Of a DNA stretch of 64,000 nt, positions 10,817 to 21,425 are shown one piece after another. The notes under the pieces are model-generated. The model did not search any database and was not told the origin of the DNA. It was given only the letters and a program-made list of their open reading frames with translations. The stretch covers positions 11,266,001 through 11,330,000 of the forward strand of contig JAMJFZ010000320.1 in the NCBI GenBank assembly GCA_026225945.1. The letters run 5' to 3'. The position numbers and the translations under genes were made by a program. The stretch's first letter is position 1. Every line of letters starts with the position of its first letter. This DNA comes from Cricetomys ansorgei (Eukaryota; Chordata; Mammalia; Rodentia; Nesomyidae).

Positions 10817-11350
10817 TAGTAGAACACTTGGAAGAAGCTTTGGTTATTTTGGTTTCTTTAAAAATGCAAAATCGCATTTGGATTAGGTTGCGTTCCCATC
10901 CCAGCTGTGATGTAGTTATTTATGAGATGGATTTGGAATGCTTGATGCAGGTGGCTATGATTTGGTTAGGTGCAGTCATTCCGGCACCTGTAGCTTGTTT
11001 TGGGGATTGTGTGCCACATGGGTTTATGGGAACTTTTGGCTTAGGTTACCAAAAATCTGAAGCCCCGAGAGACTGGGTGGGTGTTGATTGGTGGTTCGTT
11101 GGTTGGGTTGTCATCACTAGTGTGTTAATTCCTAAAAGAACAAAGGTTGGAGGGATTGAGTTTACAGACCATAAGCCTGTACGATCTTCTTCTTGGTTAA
11201 CCATGATTTAAAAAACTGCTGTTCAGGAACTCTGTTGTGCCCTCCCCACCTCAACGGACTGTACCTCTGAAACCATGAGACAAATTCTTCCTCCTTAAGT
11301 TGTTTTTGTAAAGCATTTTGTAACAGTAGGGAGAAAAATAACTACTACAC
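10817..11350 (+). mobile_element. LTR-like block with MaLR-type 3' end
   Basis: The last 130 bases match a rodent MaLR LTR end: GGACTGTACCTCTGAAACCA, CCTCCTTAAGTTGTTTTTGT, a TTTGTAACAG motif and AACTACTACAC. The part before it was not recognised. It carries a 127-codon open frame at 10828-11211 with no known domain. Confidence 0.5.
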
Positions 11351-11564
11351 TATGATTAACTGAATGTAGACCAAGTGTCAAACCCTATAGCTAAGCCAAA
11401 GGACAAGATAAAGTGGTTATTTATTACCAGAATTACATGGAGACTAGTGGAGATTTTCCGGGTACTTTCAATAATATCTATAATATCTATTAATATCTAA
11501 CATTTGTAATTTCTTCTATTAATTATTGTGCTTTTTAATATAGATACTAGTGGATTTCTGTTGC
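11351..11564. other. No feature seen
   Basis: A short AT-rich gap between the LTR-like block and the L2. Confidence 0.5.
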
Positions 11565-12055
11565 TTCTGGAATGAAAACTTTCTCCCTATACTCAAAAGA
11601 CCTGGTATGGTCTGGCTTCTGGTTATCTTTCCAAGTTGATTTTATAGCACTTTTCACACGCTGGGTTTGTTATGTAGATATCCTGGCATGCCAAGCTGTT
11701 TATAGTCTCTGCTATTCTTTCTTCCCAGCGAGACCTTTTGTTTCTCTGTGTGGTTCTCTTATTCTTTCTATTTCAGGTCAAATATCTTTTCCTTAGAGAT
11801 ATTTTATCCTGAATGATCTATGAAAGATGAATTGAAGTTACTCTCTTACTTTCTCATTGCACTGCTTCTTCCCTGGGACTTTCCATAGTCTGCCCTTCTT
11901 GTCTGTTATCTGACTCGGACAGCAACGATGAGCACCGTAATTATCATGGCCTTTTCTCTTTCATTCACTATTCTTACTGCATCATCAGCATAATGCCTCG
12001 GTCATGGTGAATGTTCAGTAAGTATTTATTTAATATGTGAGTGAATATTTTATAG
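11565..12055 (+). mobile_element. L2 LINE, 3' end
   Basis: A diverged L2 in plus orientation. It has TGGTATGGTCTGGCTTCTGG, a segment like CCTTTTGTTTCTCTGTGTGG, a stretch like TTTCAGGTCAAATATCTTTT, and the typical close TAATGCCTCGGTCATGGTGA then GTTCAGTAAGTATTTATTTA. L2 was active before the eutherian radiation. Confidence 0.7.
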
Positions 12056-12145
12056 ATGAGGGCACAGAGGCTTGAAGTTCATATAACTGGTTAGATCACA
12101 TAGGCATAAAGTTGTGGAAACAGGTTGAAAATTCAGGCATCAATA
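12056..12145 (-). mobile_element. MIR SINE fragment
   Basis: TTTTATAGATGAGGGCACAG, AGGCTTGAAGTTCATATAAC and GGTTAGATCACATAGGC match the reverse of the MIR core. It directly abuts the L2 end. Confidence 0.65.
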
Positions 12146-12785
12146 AATGTCTACTATAATCACATGGTGTAGAAGGCACAGATATTGCTTAAAGAAGTTT
12201 TATTTTCATTTCAGGCTCTGTTGAGTAGTGTGAGAATACCCCAAACTATTCCACATGGACTGAGAGAGGGGAAGAGGGTATTATTCAAATGATAATTGGG
12301 AGCTATACACAAAGATCTGAAATAATCTTGGTGGTGAGGGGGTGAGGATCCTGGTAAGTCCCCACTGTGCTGAGAGGCTGTATGATGCTATTTCTGCAGA
12401 GATATTGTTTCTTTCACTATCTTGCGCAAAATCACTTGAAATTCTGAAATGTAATATTTTCTAAGTCATATTAAATTTGGAATGAAATTGTGGGGACAGC
12501 TGGCATCAAGATAATTGCTAAATATGAAGTCTGACAGCACAGACTGGCAGTTGTGAGAATATGATAATATCTTTCTCTTTTAACAGATGCAAAATCGTGG
12601 ATGGACTGCGTGTTGGGATCCTTTTCTCTTGTCTTAGTATGAATGACTCCATTAATTGCAAAAGGGTACCTAGTATTTATTGTGATTTTCCTGCAGCAGT
12701 GTTATGAACTAGTGTTAAAGTTTAAAGCATTTGTCCTGATACCGAACATTTCTAAGAATATACATTTAGATTTAGAAGTACTATT
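12146..12785. other. No feature seen
   Basis: About 0.6 kb of apparently unique sequence. Short frames at 12643-12879 run into the adjoining TG-rich SINE tail. Confidence 0.5.
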
Positions 12786-12938
12786 ATTAGTGTGTATATG
12801 TATGTGTGTGTGCATGTGTGTGTATGCTACAGCACACAGGTGGGAGACAGAGGGGAAATGTGTGGGGTCTGGGGATTGAACTGAGGTCAAAGGCTTTCAT
12901 AGGCAGGGACCTTTGTCCATGGAGCCACCTTACCAGAT
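12786..12938 (-). mobile_element. B3/B4-type SINE
   Basis: A TG-rich tail (12789-12826), then CTGGGGATTGAACTGAGGTC and ATGGAGCCACCTTACCAG. This is a reverse tRNA-derived SINE, most like B3, with an internal shortening. Confidence 0.7.
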
Positions 12939-13240
12939 TTATTTTTGGATTTTAATTTGTGTTTTTTTTTTTTTCTTAGCGAGAAAATAGTTTACTTATT
13001 TTGACTATCAGCTGTTTATCGGGTCAAGGATAAATTACTTTTTTCAGAAGATTGTAGTTTTAGGAGGAAATATCTCATTCTTCAGAAATGAAAAGTACAG
13101 TTACAGAGATGAAGTTACACAATGTTTAAGTATGGTCTGGAATTTAGAGGTTGGGTGTTCCTTTCTGAAGAGATCTGACTTGCTTCCGTATCTGTTTAAT
13201 CTATTTGTAAGTTATTAGCATTTGTAACATAAGAAATAAG
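12939..13240. other. No feature seen
   Basis: About 300 bases of apparently unique sequence with a T-run at 12962-12974. Confidence 0.5.
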
Positions 13241-13425
13241 GATGCAGGAGTCAGATATAAGTGTTCTCATCGTGGTTCTGCCTCTTGATTACTGTAATTT
13301 TTGGCTGGTACAAGTATTCATCATGAATCATCCCTGGTCTTCCTTGACTTTAAGATGAGGATAATATAATCTTCCCTGCTTGCCTTTCAGCATTATGGTA
13401 AGGAATAAAGTATTCTGCATATGAT
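13241..13425 (+). mobile_element. MIR SINE
   Basis: GTGGTTCTGCCTCTTGATTA, TCCTTGACTTTAAGATGAGG and ATAATATAATCTTCCCTGC follow the MIR core order. The copy is about 180 bases long and well diverged. Confidence 0.65.
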
Positions 13426-13477
13426 GACTTTCTAAATAAACATCACATATTTTTGTTACTTTTGTGTTTGAGGCACT

Positions 13478-13700
13478 ACATATGGGCTGGGGTACAGCCA
13501 TCAGTCAGTAAAGCGTTTGCCATGCCACGCGAGGATCTGAGCTCAGGTACTTGGTGCCCAACTAGAAACCAGGCTCAGTGGAATGGGTCTGTAACCCAGC
13601 ACTGGGAAGGTGGGGACAACGGATATCTGGAGCCATGTTGCCAGCCAGCCTAGCCAAATCAGTAAGATCTAAGTTTAGTGAGACAGGCTAGTTTTGCACT
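13478..13700 (+). mobile_element. B4/RSINE1 SINE
   Basis: The tRNA-like head (ATGGGCTGGGGTACAGCCAT, GAGGATCTGAGCTCAGGTA) is fused to a B1-like body (TCTGTAACCCAGCACTGGG, CAGCCTAGCCAAATCAGTAA). This is the hallmark of B4-type dimeric SINEs. Confidence 0.8.
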
Positions 13701-13879
13701 TATTACCCATGGCCTGGGGGCCCTTGCTAAATGAAATTGCTTCCATCCCAGAGGTTTAGAGAGCCGCTAATCATAAATACAAAGCATTGAGAAGTCTGCT
13801 TAAATGTTGCTTCTTTGGAACTTAAGGCACATTTTCTTCAAATCCAAGGCTAGATGACAAAAGCCTGAAATAATAATCT

Positions 13880-14470
13880 CCGTGACATTTTTGGAGTTGT
13901 GGAAAGGTGATGCGCGCACTGTCGTGGATATATAGCTAATCTCGATTCTGGCAACTCTTTCTGTATTTGCAGCAGCATTGACTCTGTGCAGAACAAGGGG
14001 AAAGAAGTTTTATTCATGCAGTCAAAGATATAAAACAACCCAATAGCCATTGATAGATGAATAGATAAAGAATAATAGGATTCTAGTTGGCCACAGAAGA
14101 GGAAAGGATGCCATTTGCCAGAACTATAACCCTAGAACAAATTTATGGTTAAGTGAAATACACTAGATGAAGGAAGAAAACTACTGCATGACCTCACTTA
14201 CATGGAAACTAAGCAAAAGAAAACCTGAATACATAGTAACATAGAAATGAAAGTAGTTGCCATTGTCAGTTGAGTGAGGACTGCCCAACTAAGAGTAGAT
14301 TTTAAGTACTTGTAAAACACACACACACACACACACACACCAACTGTGATGTTGTCATTCAAATGTTAATTTTCTTGTTTGTAGTAATCATTTATTTGAC
14401 TGTGCATGTGTTTCTCTAACCATGTACATTATGTGCTATTCCTTAAGTATATATAACTGAAAAATAACTG
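13880..14470 (+). mobile_element. Ancient L1 (L1MA-type) 3' end
   Basis: CAATAGCCATTGATAGATGA, ATAGATAAAGAATAATAGG, GATGCCATTTGCCAGAAC, TTAAGTGAAATACACTAGATG and ACTGCATGACCTCACTTACA follow the ancestral L1 order through the end of ORF2 into the 3' UTR. A CA run sits inside it. Confidence 0.8.
14316..14341. repeat. (AC)n microsatellite
   Basis: About thirteen uninterrupted AC dinucleotides within the ancient L1. Confidence 0.95.
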
Positions 14471-14953
14471 ATGCAAAGTAAAACATGTTCTTACCCAAAT
14501 TCTAAAATTTAAGATAGATGAAAGCAGCCCTTCTATAAATGATGGCAGTGGTGCATGGCCCAGAATCATGACTACTTCCCCCTCCTGTTCGTTCTTGGAG
14601 GTATTCACATTTCCTGGAATCCAAGGACTTTATAGAAAAGCGATTGGAATTCTAGGTTAATTACTCTGAGTACAGATTTTGGCCTTGAACAGAAAGTTAG
14701 ATTAATGAATAAACTTGACAGGGTGGTTCTGTTTCTTATCTGTCGTGCTTGGTACTTTGTAGGGAGTCTTTCAGCCTAGAAATTCATCTGTTCCAATTGT
14801 GGGGTGATTTTTAAAAATGATTTCTTTAATTTAGTCTCTGTTTTTTTTTTATTTTTATTTTTTACTACTCTCTTCTGGATTTCCTGTTATTAAGAGGGCT
14901 TAGCTTTCTCTTTCATTCTTGTCTTTCTGTTGTTTAGCTATTTATAGAACAGT
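14471..14953. other. No feature seen
   Basis: About 0.5 kb of AT-rich, apparently unique sequence with a T-run near 14841. Confidence 0.5.
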
Positions 14954-15240
14954 TGTTTTGTGTTGGATAAGGGGCTGCCTAGGTTTTGTTGTTTTGTATT
15001 GTTTGCAGGTGTTGGATTTATGTGGAAGATGTTTGATTGCTAATGATCTGCATATACTATCAGTAGAACACCTGGGTTCTGGATGAATAAAAACACCTGA
15101 GCTCAGATGGTTGGGTTCCACTCTCTAGTATGTTGCTTGCCACGATGGTGGTTCCCTCTGCTAAGGTCTGGCAGGGTTCACACCTATGAATATGCCTCCT
15201 TGTCTCTATTGGTGAGCCTACACAGAAGCTAACAATTACA
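14954..15240 (+). mobile_element. LTR-like repeat R1, copy 1
   Basis: A 287-base block bounded by TGTTTTGTG and AATTACA. It contains TGCAGGTGTTGGATTTATG, CTATCAGTAGAACACCTG, AATAAAAACACCTGAGCTCA and GATGGTGGTTCCCTCTGCT. The same sequence recurs inverted at 34636-34928. TG/CA ends and an internal AATAAA suggest a short LTR. No target duplication was found. Confidence 0.65.
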
Positions 15241-15261
15241 TCTTTCCTTTCCTGATATCAA

Positions 15262-15440
15262 TAGGTGTAACAAGTTAGGGTTTTATAGAGAAACAGATAT
15301 GCACAGATATTTTGTTCACATATTTAGAAGAGGGGAAAGGAGAAGACAAAGTTGATTTCAAGAAATTGGCCCATGTGATTGTGGAAGACTAAATAAATAC
15401 AAAATCTTCAAGGTACATCTGTAGGCTAGACAGCCATTGA
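15262..15440 (-). mobile_element. Ancient LTR fragment (MaLR-like)
   Basis: GTTAGGGTTTTATAGAGAAA then CAGATATGCACAG, and further on AAATTGGCCCATGTGATTG, are the reverse of the 3' part of a common eutherian LTR. A second fragment of the same type lies next to it on the other strand. Confidence 0.5.
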
Positions 15441-15442
15441 GT

Positions 15443-15776
15443 ATGGAGTGATTAATTTCTTATGTAAACTTGACCTGTATAAGGGATGCCCAGGTAACTA
15501 ATTAAATCATAATTTTAATTATGTCTACAAGGCTTTTCCTGAAGAGATTATCATTTATATTAGGCCTGAATGGAACAAAAATGTTGCTCTTCAGCTGACT
15601 GCTTGAGTTGCTACCCTCAGTGTTCCTTGTTTTCAGAGGCGGAATAGAATTTGTACCATCTTACTTCTAGCACTCAGGACTTTGGGCTATACCTCCAGCT
15701 TTCTTTCCTTGGCCTTTAGCTTGCAGATGATAGATGATGGAACTCCTCAGACTTCATAATTGTATGAATATATGCA
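15443..15776 (+). mobile_element. Ancient LTR (MaLR-like)
   Basis: The copy starts near GTGATTAATTTCTTATGTAA with AACTTGACC, then CAAGGCTTTTCCTGAAGAGA, GGCCTGAATGGAACAAAAAT and CAGACTTCATAATTGTATGA. The order matches a eutherian LTR consensus that opens with a TTAATTTTATGTGTCAACTT-like segment. Confidence 0.6.
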
Positions 15777-16158
15777 TGTATTCTGGTTTCATGTCTGTTG
15801 ATGTGATAAAACATGTTAATAAAAAACTTCTTACATGAGAAAAAGGGTTATTTTTGCTCACAGTTGCAGGTTACAGTCCATCATTGTGGGCAGGTCAAGG
15901 CAGGAGCTTGAAGAAGTTAGTCACTTTACAATCGAGTGCAGAGAGAAATGAATACACGTGTGTTTTTCCCAACTTACTCTACTCTTACATAACCCAGGGC
16001 TCAAAACTAGGGAATTGTGTGGTCTACTTTTAGGCTGGGTGTTTCTACATCAATTAAGGCAATCAAGACAATATTCCATAGATGTGCTCACAGCCCAGTA
16101 CCTCAATGAGATCTCTTCCTAGGTGATCCTAGGTTGTGTCAGGTTGATAAAATAACCA
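15777..16158 (-). mobile_element. ORR1-type MaLR LTR
   Basis: In reverse the copy opens GGTTATTTTATCAACCTGAC and closes with TAATAAAG-like sequence and CAGAATACA. On the plus strand, TATTTTTGCTCACAGTTGCA and TACAGTCCATCATTGTGGG are diagnostic of this rodent MaLR group. Confidence 0.7.
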
Positions 16159-17544
16159 TGTCTGTATGTTTTTCTGTATATATGTCTATTCTGTCTACCA
16201 TCTATCTGTCTGTCTGTCTTTCTCAAAACTGTCTCTGACTGATTCTGCTTCTTTGGAAAACCGTGGGTAAAACCTATTTTGACAACAGTCTGGAGGACAG
16301 AATTACTTCCTGCTTACAGTAGGTCATGCCTAATGTTGGCCTTAAACTGAATGGCTAACACCTAACCACATGATGGAGAATCATCTATTTATAAAAAGCC
16401 ACTGCTTTAAATGTTAATATCAGTCCCTGTCCCCAACTACAAGCCCCTTCTCCAGAAGCATGGAGAGTAATGTTTGGGCTCCCAGCTTGGCTCTGTGATT
16501 CCAACAAGTTTATACGTAAGATCAACTATCAACGTTTCTTTTTATCCTTTTTACTTTCTGGAAACTTTCATTAGCTTGTCTTCTACTTTGATCTGTTTTA
16601 TAGATCTCTTCAGATTTCCACTTTATCTTGTTTTATAGCTTTGTTCAGCTTTTCAGTTAACCATCACATTTTGTGTTTGGCTGTTCTAAGATGCCTTGTG
16701 ATCCTTGGTTGTTTGTTTATATTTAAAGGATGAGTTCTAAGAGGCCTGTTGTGATGGAACTCATGGAAGATCATTCCTATCAGGTGGATGGACATGAGGT
16801 TGGTCCTCCACTAGCAACATTTTCCAGTCTTTTTTTGTTCCTGGGCTGGTCTAATAAAATTATTATTAACCTATGAGCATCCTGGTAGATGAATTGAGGA
16901 AGTAATTTTTATTTTCAGATTGAAAATTTTATTTCCTTGGGTTTTAGCCTTTTGTCTCTTCTTTCAGTGATAGCTGGCATCATTCACTCTGGAGAATTTT
17001 ATAACTCTTTTTAGTCTGTAAACTAGCATCTTCTACTGGAGAAGGGGTGGCAGGGATGCTTGCTCAGGGAAAGTGGAGAAGGTCCACTGTCTTCAGTTTA
17101 CTTGCAGTCACTCCTTGGTGTTCAGTTTCACTGGCTTTCATTTTTAGAGGTGGCTACCTGGTGCCACCTGAACCCTGTGAAGATTTTGCTGTGTATATTG
17201 AGATGCATTTTTTGTTTTCTTCCACTTTTTGGATTGGGATTTAGGTTTGCCAAGCTATTATAGTTCATACATCCACTTTCTAGCTTCTTGTTACTGTTGT
17301 TTTTCTACTGTTCTCTTTCTTTTTATGGATTATGCCTTCAAAATCACTTTATTATGTTTTTAGTAGATTTTAAAAGCACGTGTAGGTTATTGTATTTATT
17401 CAATGATCTATATATTTGTATATTGAAATATACACAAATATTAATTGTCTACAAAAATAGAATCTTGCATGTATCTCATAAACCCTTTTCTCAGCTTCAG
17501 GTATGATCAAATCTCAACATATGCCAGAGCCTTTGTAAGGCAGG
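16159..17544. other. Mostly unrecognised DNA
   Basis: 16159-16270 holds a TCTG short tandem and a piece resembling an LTR 3' end (TTCTGCTTCTTTGGAAAACC). The remaining 1.3 kb is T-rich on the plus strand with no recognised repeat or gene. The small frames at 17047-17506 have no known content. Confidence 0.45.
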
Positions 17545-17692
17545 TTCTCTTACAGGTCTAGTCTCTTTATGACTAATTCAGGCTAGCCTTAAACTTGCTA
17601 TGTAGCCAAAGATCATTTGGCATTTCAGATTCTCCTGGCTCTACCTCCCAAATACTGGGATTAGAGGTATGCTTCCCTATGCCTAGGCTTTT
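17545..17692 (-). mobile_element. Old B1/PB1-type SINE
   Basis: CAGGCTAGCCTTAAACTTGC, TATGTAGCCAAAGATCATTT and CCTCCCAAATACTGGGATTA are the reverse of a B1. The many differences and the TATGTAGCC wording indicate an early B1 or proto-B1. Confidence 0.8.
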
Positions 17693-17889
17693 ATCTTTAT
17701 TTCCTTAGTGCTTCTGGAAAATTTTTAAACACCACAGGCCTCACATCATTTTGAATGAAATGATTCAATGTATCACTAGAAAAAGAACCTTTTTTCAAAA
17801 AGTATAATTATAATACTATTACCTAATCCTAAAGAAACTTAATATATTAATATCAAATATTCACTGAATGCTCAGTTTTGCGAATATAT

Positions 17890-18235
17890 ATTTGTTGTGC
17901 AAGTGTGTGTTTCTGTGTTCACATGGGTTGGTCACATGTGTACTGTTCAAGTATACCTATTTGCATGTGTGTGGAGGCCAGAGGTTGACATCTGTTATCT
18001 TCCTTTCTTGCTATCCACCTTCTATATGGAGGCAGAGTCTCTCACTTAAATCCAGAACTATCAACTAGTCTACAGGGAAACTTACTTTGGTGATACCTTG
18101 TCTGTACCTCCCAAGGGTTGGGGTTACTAGGGGGCTGCCACATCCATTTAACTTTTATGTGGGTCCTGGGGCTTCACCCTCCTGTCCTCATGGCAGCTTG
18201 CAAGTGCTTTACCTGTTGAGATGTCTCCCCTAACT
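17890..18235 (-). mobile_element. B4/RSINE1 SINE, full length
   Basis: A TG-rich tail, then GGAGGCCAGAGGTTGACATC, the reverse B1-like body with ACCTCCCAAGGGTTGGGGTT, and the reverse tRNA-like head GGTCCTGGGGCTTCACCCT to CCTGTTGAGATGTCTCCCC. Confidence 0.75.
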
Positions 18236-18299
18236 CTAACTCTAAAATTGTTAGAATTTTAATCAGGGTTTTCAGTTGTTTTTCAAGCCAGTTTCTCTC

Positions 18300-18398
18300 C
18301 TCTTCTCTTTTTCTTCCATGTTCTGTGGTCCTGGCATCCAGTCCTTGTCAATCCTAGTTAGGTGCTATACCACTGATCAACATTTTCAGTCCCAGAAT
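18300..18398 (-). mobile_element. Possible ID-like SINE head
   Basis: TAGTTAGGTGCTATACCACT then GATCAACATTTTCAGTCCC resembles the reverse of an ID/B4 head (pol III box A region). Diverged. Confidence 0.4.
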
Positions 18399-18409
18399 GT
18401 TTTTATATA

Positions 18410-18975
18410 GGCAAAGCGTTTACTAGATACTTTGCTAAAAGAAATCTACAAATAGAACTGCAGTTTAAAGCTACAACAAAGCTGCCATCCAGTACATGCT
18501 ACACACGTATCTCCCCTATGAACATTTTCCATAAGAACAGTGACACATACTGGCTGAAATGCGGACAAACGTAGACCTTCATAGCTGCTAAGAATATAAA
18601 ATGGTTCACAAAACTGCTTTAAGAAACCGACTTTATACTTTCCCAACGTTTTAAACGCAAGGTTACTGTACGACACAGGTATCTGCTCAAGTGAGTTGAG
18701 AGCATAAGCTCGTATAGGTAACCCTGGAAACAAAATTTAAATGACGGTTGAGTGATGACTGAATAAACAAAATGAGATTTTTCTCTACTACAGAATTCTA
18801 TCTAACAGTAAGAAAGGATGGACTACTTATAAATGGGAAGACATGATGAAATTTCAGAAAGCGTATGCTCACTGAAAAGAGTCAGGTACAAAAAAAAATT
18901 CTGAATATTGTACCAGTCCACTTACATGTAACCTCCACAAAGGGGAAATCACTAAGTAGAGAGCAGAAAAATTCT
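18410..18975 (+). mobile_element. Ancient L1 (L1MB/MC-type), ORF2 end and 3' UTR
   Basis: In order: AAGAATATAAAATGGTTCAC, TACTGTACGACACAGGTATC, AGTGATGACTGAATAAACAA, TCTATCTAACAGTAAGAAAG, GAAAAGAGTCAGGTACAAAA and CCAGTCCACTTACATGTAAC. These follow the ancestral L1 consensus. A minus-strand 95-codon frame here is chance. Confidence 0.75.
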
Positions 18976-18989
18976 TTTAAATACATAGC

Positions 18990-19066
18990 CTCACTCCTTG
19001 GTGGGGCTAGGGTTTGAACCCGGTGTTTTTCATGTGGTAGCAAGTGTTCCCTGTCAGTCACACCCC
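18990..19066 (-). mobile_element. ID/B4-like SINE fragment
   Basis: GGGGCTAGGGTTTGAACCC then a TAGCAAGTGTTCC motif matches the reverse of a tRNA-like SINE head, including box B-like TTTGAACCC. Confidence 0.5.
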
Positions 19067-19327
19067 TTGTCTGTCTCTTTGCAGGCTACTTTTCAGTGAA
19101 CTCCCTACTTGGCTCTTTTTTTCCTTTCTGACTCATCTAGTTTATCTTCTACTGTAATGCTTTCTTTCCCAAAACACTAACTGAAACTTCTCTCTTTTCT
19201 GTGTTTGGTCACAGTGTCTCCTTGCAGCTTGATTTTTCAACAGCGTAAGGCTTAAATCAGAAATGGTGTGAATAATTTTGCATGATATCTAGTACATAGA
19301 CCACATTTAAAATAATAGTATTTATAT

Positions 19328-19815
19328 TAAGATACCCCAGAGAAGAGAATTAAGGGAAAGGAAAGACAAGGAGGAGGGAGGACACAGAGGGAGCAAGAGT
19401 GAGTGAGAGGATGAGAGTGAGCAAGAGAGAGATATTAAATAGTTGATTCATGTGATTGTGGGGGTCACCGAGTCCAAATCTGTAGGGCAGCCCAGAAATT
19501 CAGATTAGAGTTGATGGTATAGTCTGGAGTCTGAAATCATGTGCCCTGGATAAGAAGGCTGGAAACTCAAGACCGTTTCTGTTTCATTCTAGAGGTTGAG
19601 TTCTTTCTGAAAACCTCATTCTTTGCTTCAAAGGGTTTTGACTGATTGGGTAAAGCACATCCCCCTTAAGGAGGCTAATCTGCTTTACTAAATAAAGATC
19701 TGCTGACTGAAATGTTAATCACATCTAAAAAATACTTATACTGTAACATCTAGACAGTGTTTGACCAACAACTGGGCACCATAACTTAGCCAAGTTGACA
19801 CATAAAATTATTCAT
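19328..19815 (-). mobile_element. Ancient LTR (MaLR-like), near full length
   Basis: The reverse of the same eutherian LTR type seen at 15443. Plus-strand landmarks are GATTCATGTGATTGTGGGGG, TTTTGACTGATTGGGTAAAG, GAGGCTAATCTGCTTTACTA, TGAAATGTTAATCACATC, GTTTGACCAACAACTGGGCA and AAGTTGACACATAAAATTA. About 490 bases. Confidence 0.75.
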
Positions 19816-20559
19816 CTCTTCCAGTTTGATTTTCCTCTCAGCCTGCCAGTTGCCAGGCTTTGTAGAAGGGTGTGAGGAGAAGAGCTCAAGAAAAACACAT
19901 TCCATAGGAATGAGTCTCTGAGGGGTTGTCTAGTGGTTCTCAGTCCCCATCCCAGACTGGGAAATCACCCGGGGAGGCCTTAAAATGATAGATGAATGGA
20001 CCTGCCTGGAATCTCTTTACGATGCCATCTTGGCCCCACTTAGAATGGGATTCCAGCCTAGTTAAAGATGTGCCAGAATTCTAGTAGTTGGCTTCTGGAT
20101 GTAATATGCTTGACAAGATACTAAAATAGTGTAAAATTATTATCTTTTGGTTAATTAGAGATTCTGTTAGTAGCTGTTTTATTACTAGGTTTTATGATTT
20201 TATTTTGCTCATGTGTGGTGTGCGCATGCATGTGCTCAGTTCCAAAGACTGAGCCTCTCCCCAATACATGACAGGATGTTGATGGGCTCAATCTTGTACA
20301 GATCCTGTGCAGATACAGCTGCTGTTAGTTCAAAGTTGGAGCATCCATTTCATGCATGGAAAGCATCATTCCACTGGACTCTACTACTCAATTTGATTTG
20401 TACCATTTTTTTTCTTTTCCTCTCTTCTGCAACATTCCCTGAGCCTTGTAGGAGGAGATACAGATGTTCCACTTAGTAAGCTTGACCATTCAGCAGTTAC
20501 CTATTCTTAGTACTTTGCCAGTGCTAAATGTCTGCACTAACTCTCTGCCCACAGCCCAT
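19816..20559. other. No feature seen
   Basis: About 0.75 kb of apparently unique sequence between the LTR and repeat R2. Confidence 0.5.
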
Positions 20560-20640
20560 TCCAGAAAGAAGTTTCTTTAACCAAAGCTGACAGCAGCATT
20601 AATCTGTGGGTATAAAGGAAGCTTCAAGGTCAGTTATGTT
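20560..20640 (+). repeat. Dispersed repeat R2, copy 1
   Basis: AAGTTTCTTTAACCAAAGCT followed by an AATCTGTGGGTATAA motif is repeated with changes at 21350-21425, about 790 bp away. A rodent interspersed repeat of unknown class is likely. Confidence 0.5.
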
Positions 20641-20865
20641 ACGTGTAAAGTGTATCTCTGTGTCTTGTGATGTTTTCAGCAATATGGTCTTAGCGTCTGG
20701 TTCTGGTAGGTGACCAGTAATAGAAGCCACTGAGGCTTCCCTGATCAATAGCTTATAGAGAGCTAACCCAGCACATCATTGGGATTTTGATAACCTATGA
20801 TTTCTAGGAGTAGCTTTTTCTACTCATGTAAGGTAGGTACTGCTATTCAAACTTAATTTTTTTTT

Positions 20866-21052
20866 CTCGGTGATGGTGCACGCCTTTAATCCCAGCAGTA
20901 GGGAAGTGGAGGCAGAGGGATCTCTGTGAATTCAAGGCAAGCCTGGTCCACAAAGCGAGTTCCAGGACAGCCAGGGCTGTTACACAGAAAAACCCTGTCT
21001 CAAAAAACCAAAACCAAACCAAATTAAAACAACAAAACCAATGAACAAAACA
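20866..21052 (+). mobile_element. B1 SINE
   Basis: TCGGTGATGGTGCACGCCTT, TAATCCCAGCAGTAGGGAAG, GCAAGCCTGGTCCACAAAGC, GTTCCAGGACAGCCAGGGCT and AACCCTGTCTCAAAAAACC with an A/C-rich tail. It lies between the two R2 copies. Confidence 0.95.
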
Positions 21053-21349
21053 CCAATCTCTCCCAATATAGTTCCTCTCCCAAATACGACAACAGAAAGT
21101 GACAACTGACAACAGCACAGCAAGAACTAACTTTCAGTGTTCCTTTAGCAAGCCTCTACCAGATGCACACTTTTAAGTACCATGCCTGTGTTGCATAAAA
21201 ATGTGTAAACAAGAAGAGAAAGGTCTGCCAGATATAATTACAGACTGTAGGTAATTCTTAGAGACTTTTCCTACAATGCAAATGTAGCACCACATAGAAG
21301 TCATTTATTTTCAACATTTTGGCCAGTTATGGCTCCCTGCTTTGACTAT

Positions 21350-21425
21350 CGCGTACTGCACAACAGGCTTCTCTAACCAAGGTTCAGAGCGACACTAGTC
21401 TATGGGTATAATCAAAAATACTGAG
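21350..21425 (+). repeat. Dispersed repeat R2, copy 2
   Basis: AGGCTTCTCTAACCAAGGTT followed by a TAGTCTATGGGTATAA motif, in the same orientation as copy 1 at 20560. Confidence 0.5.

Noticed and set aside
18446..18733. 95-codon minus-strand frame
   Set aside because: Lies antisense within an ancient L1 3' region that aligns well on the plus strand.
20843..21118. 91-codon minus-strand frame
   Set aside because: Reverse of a B1 SINE plus its tail.
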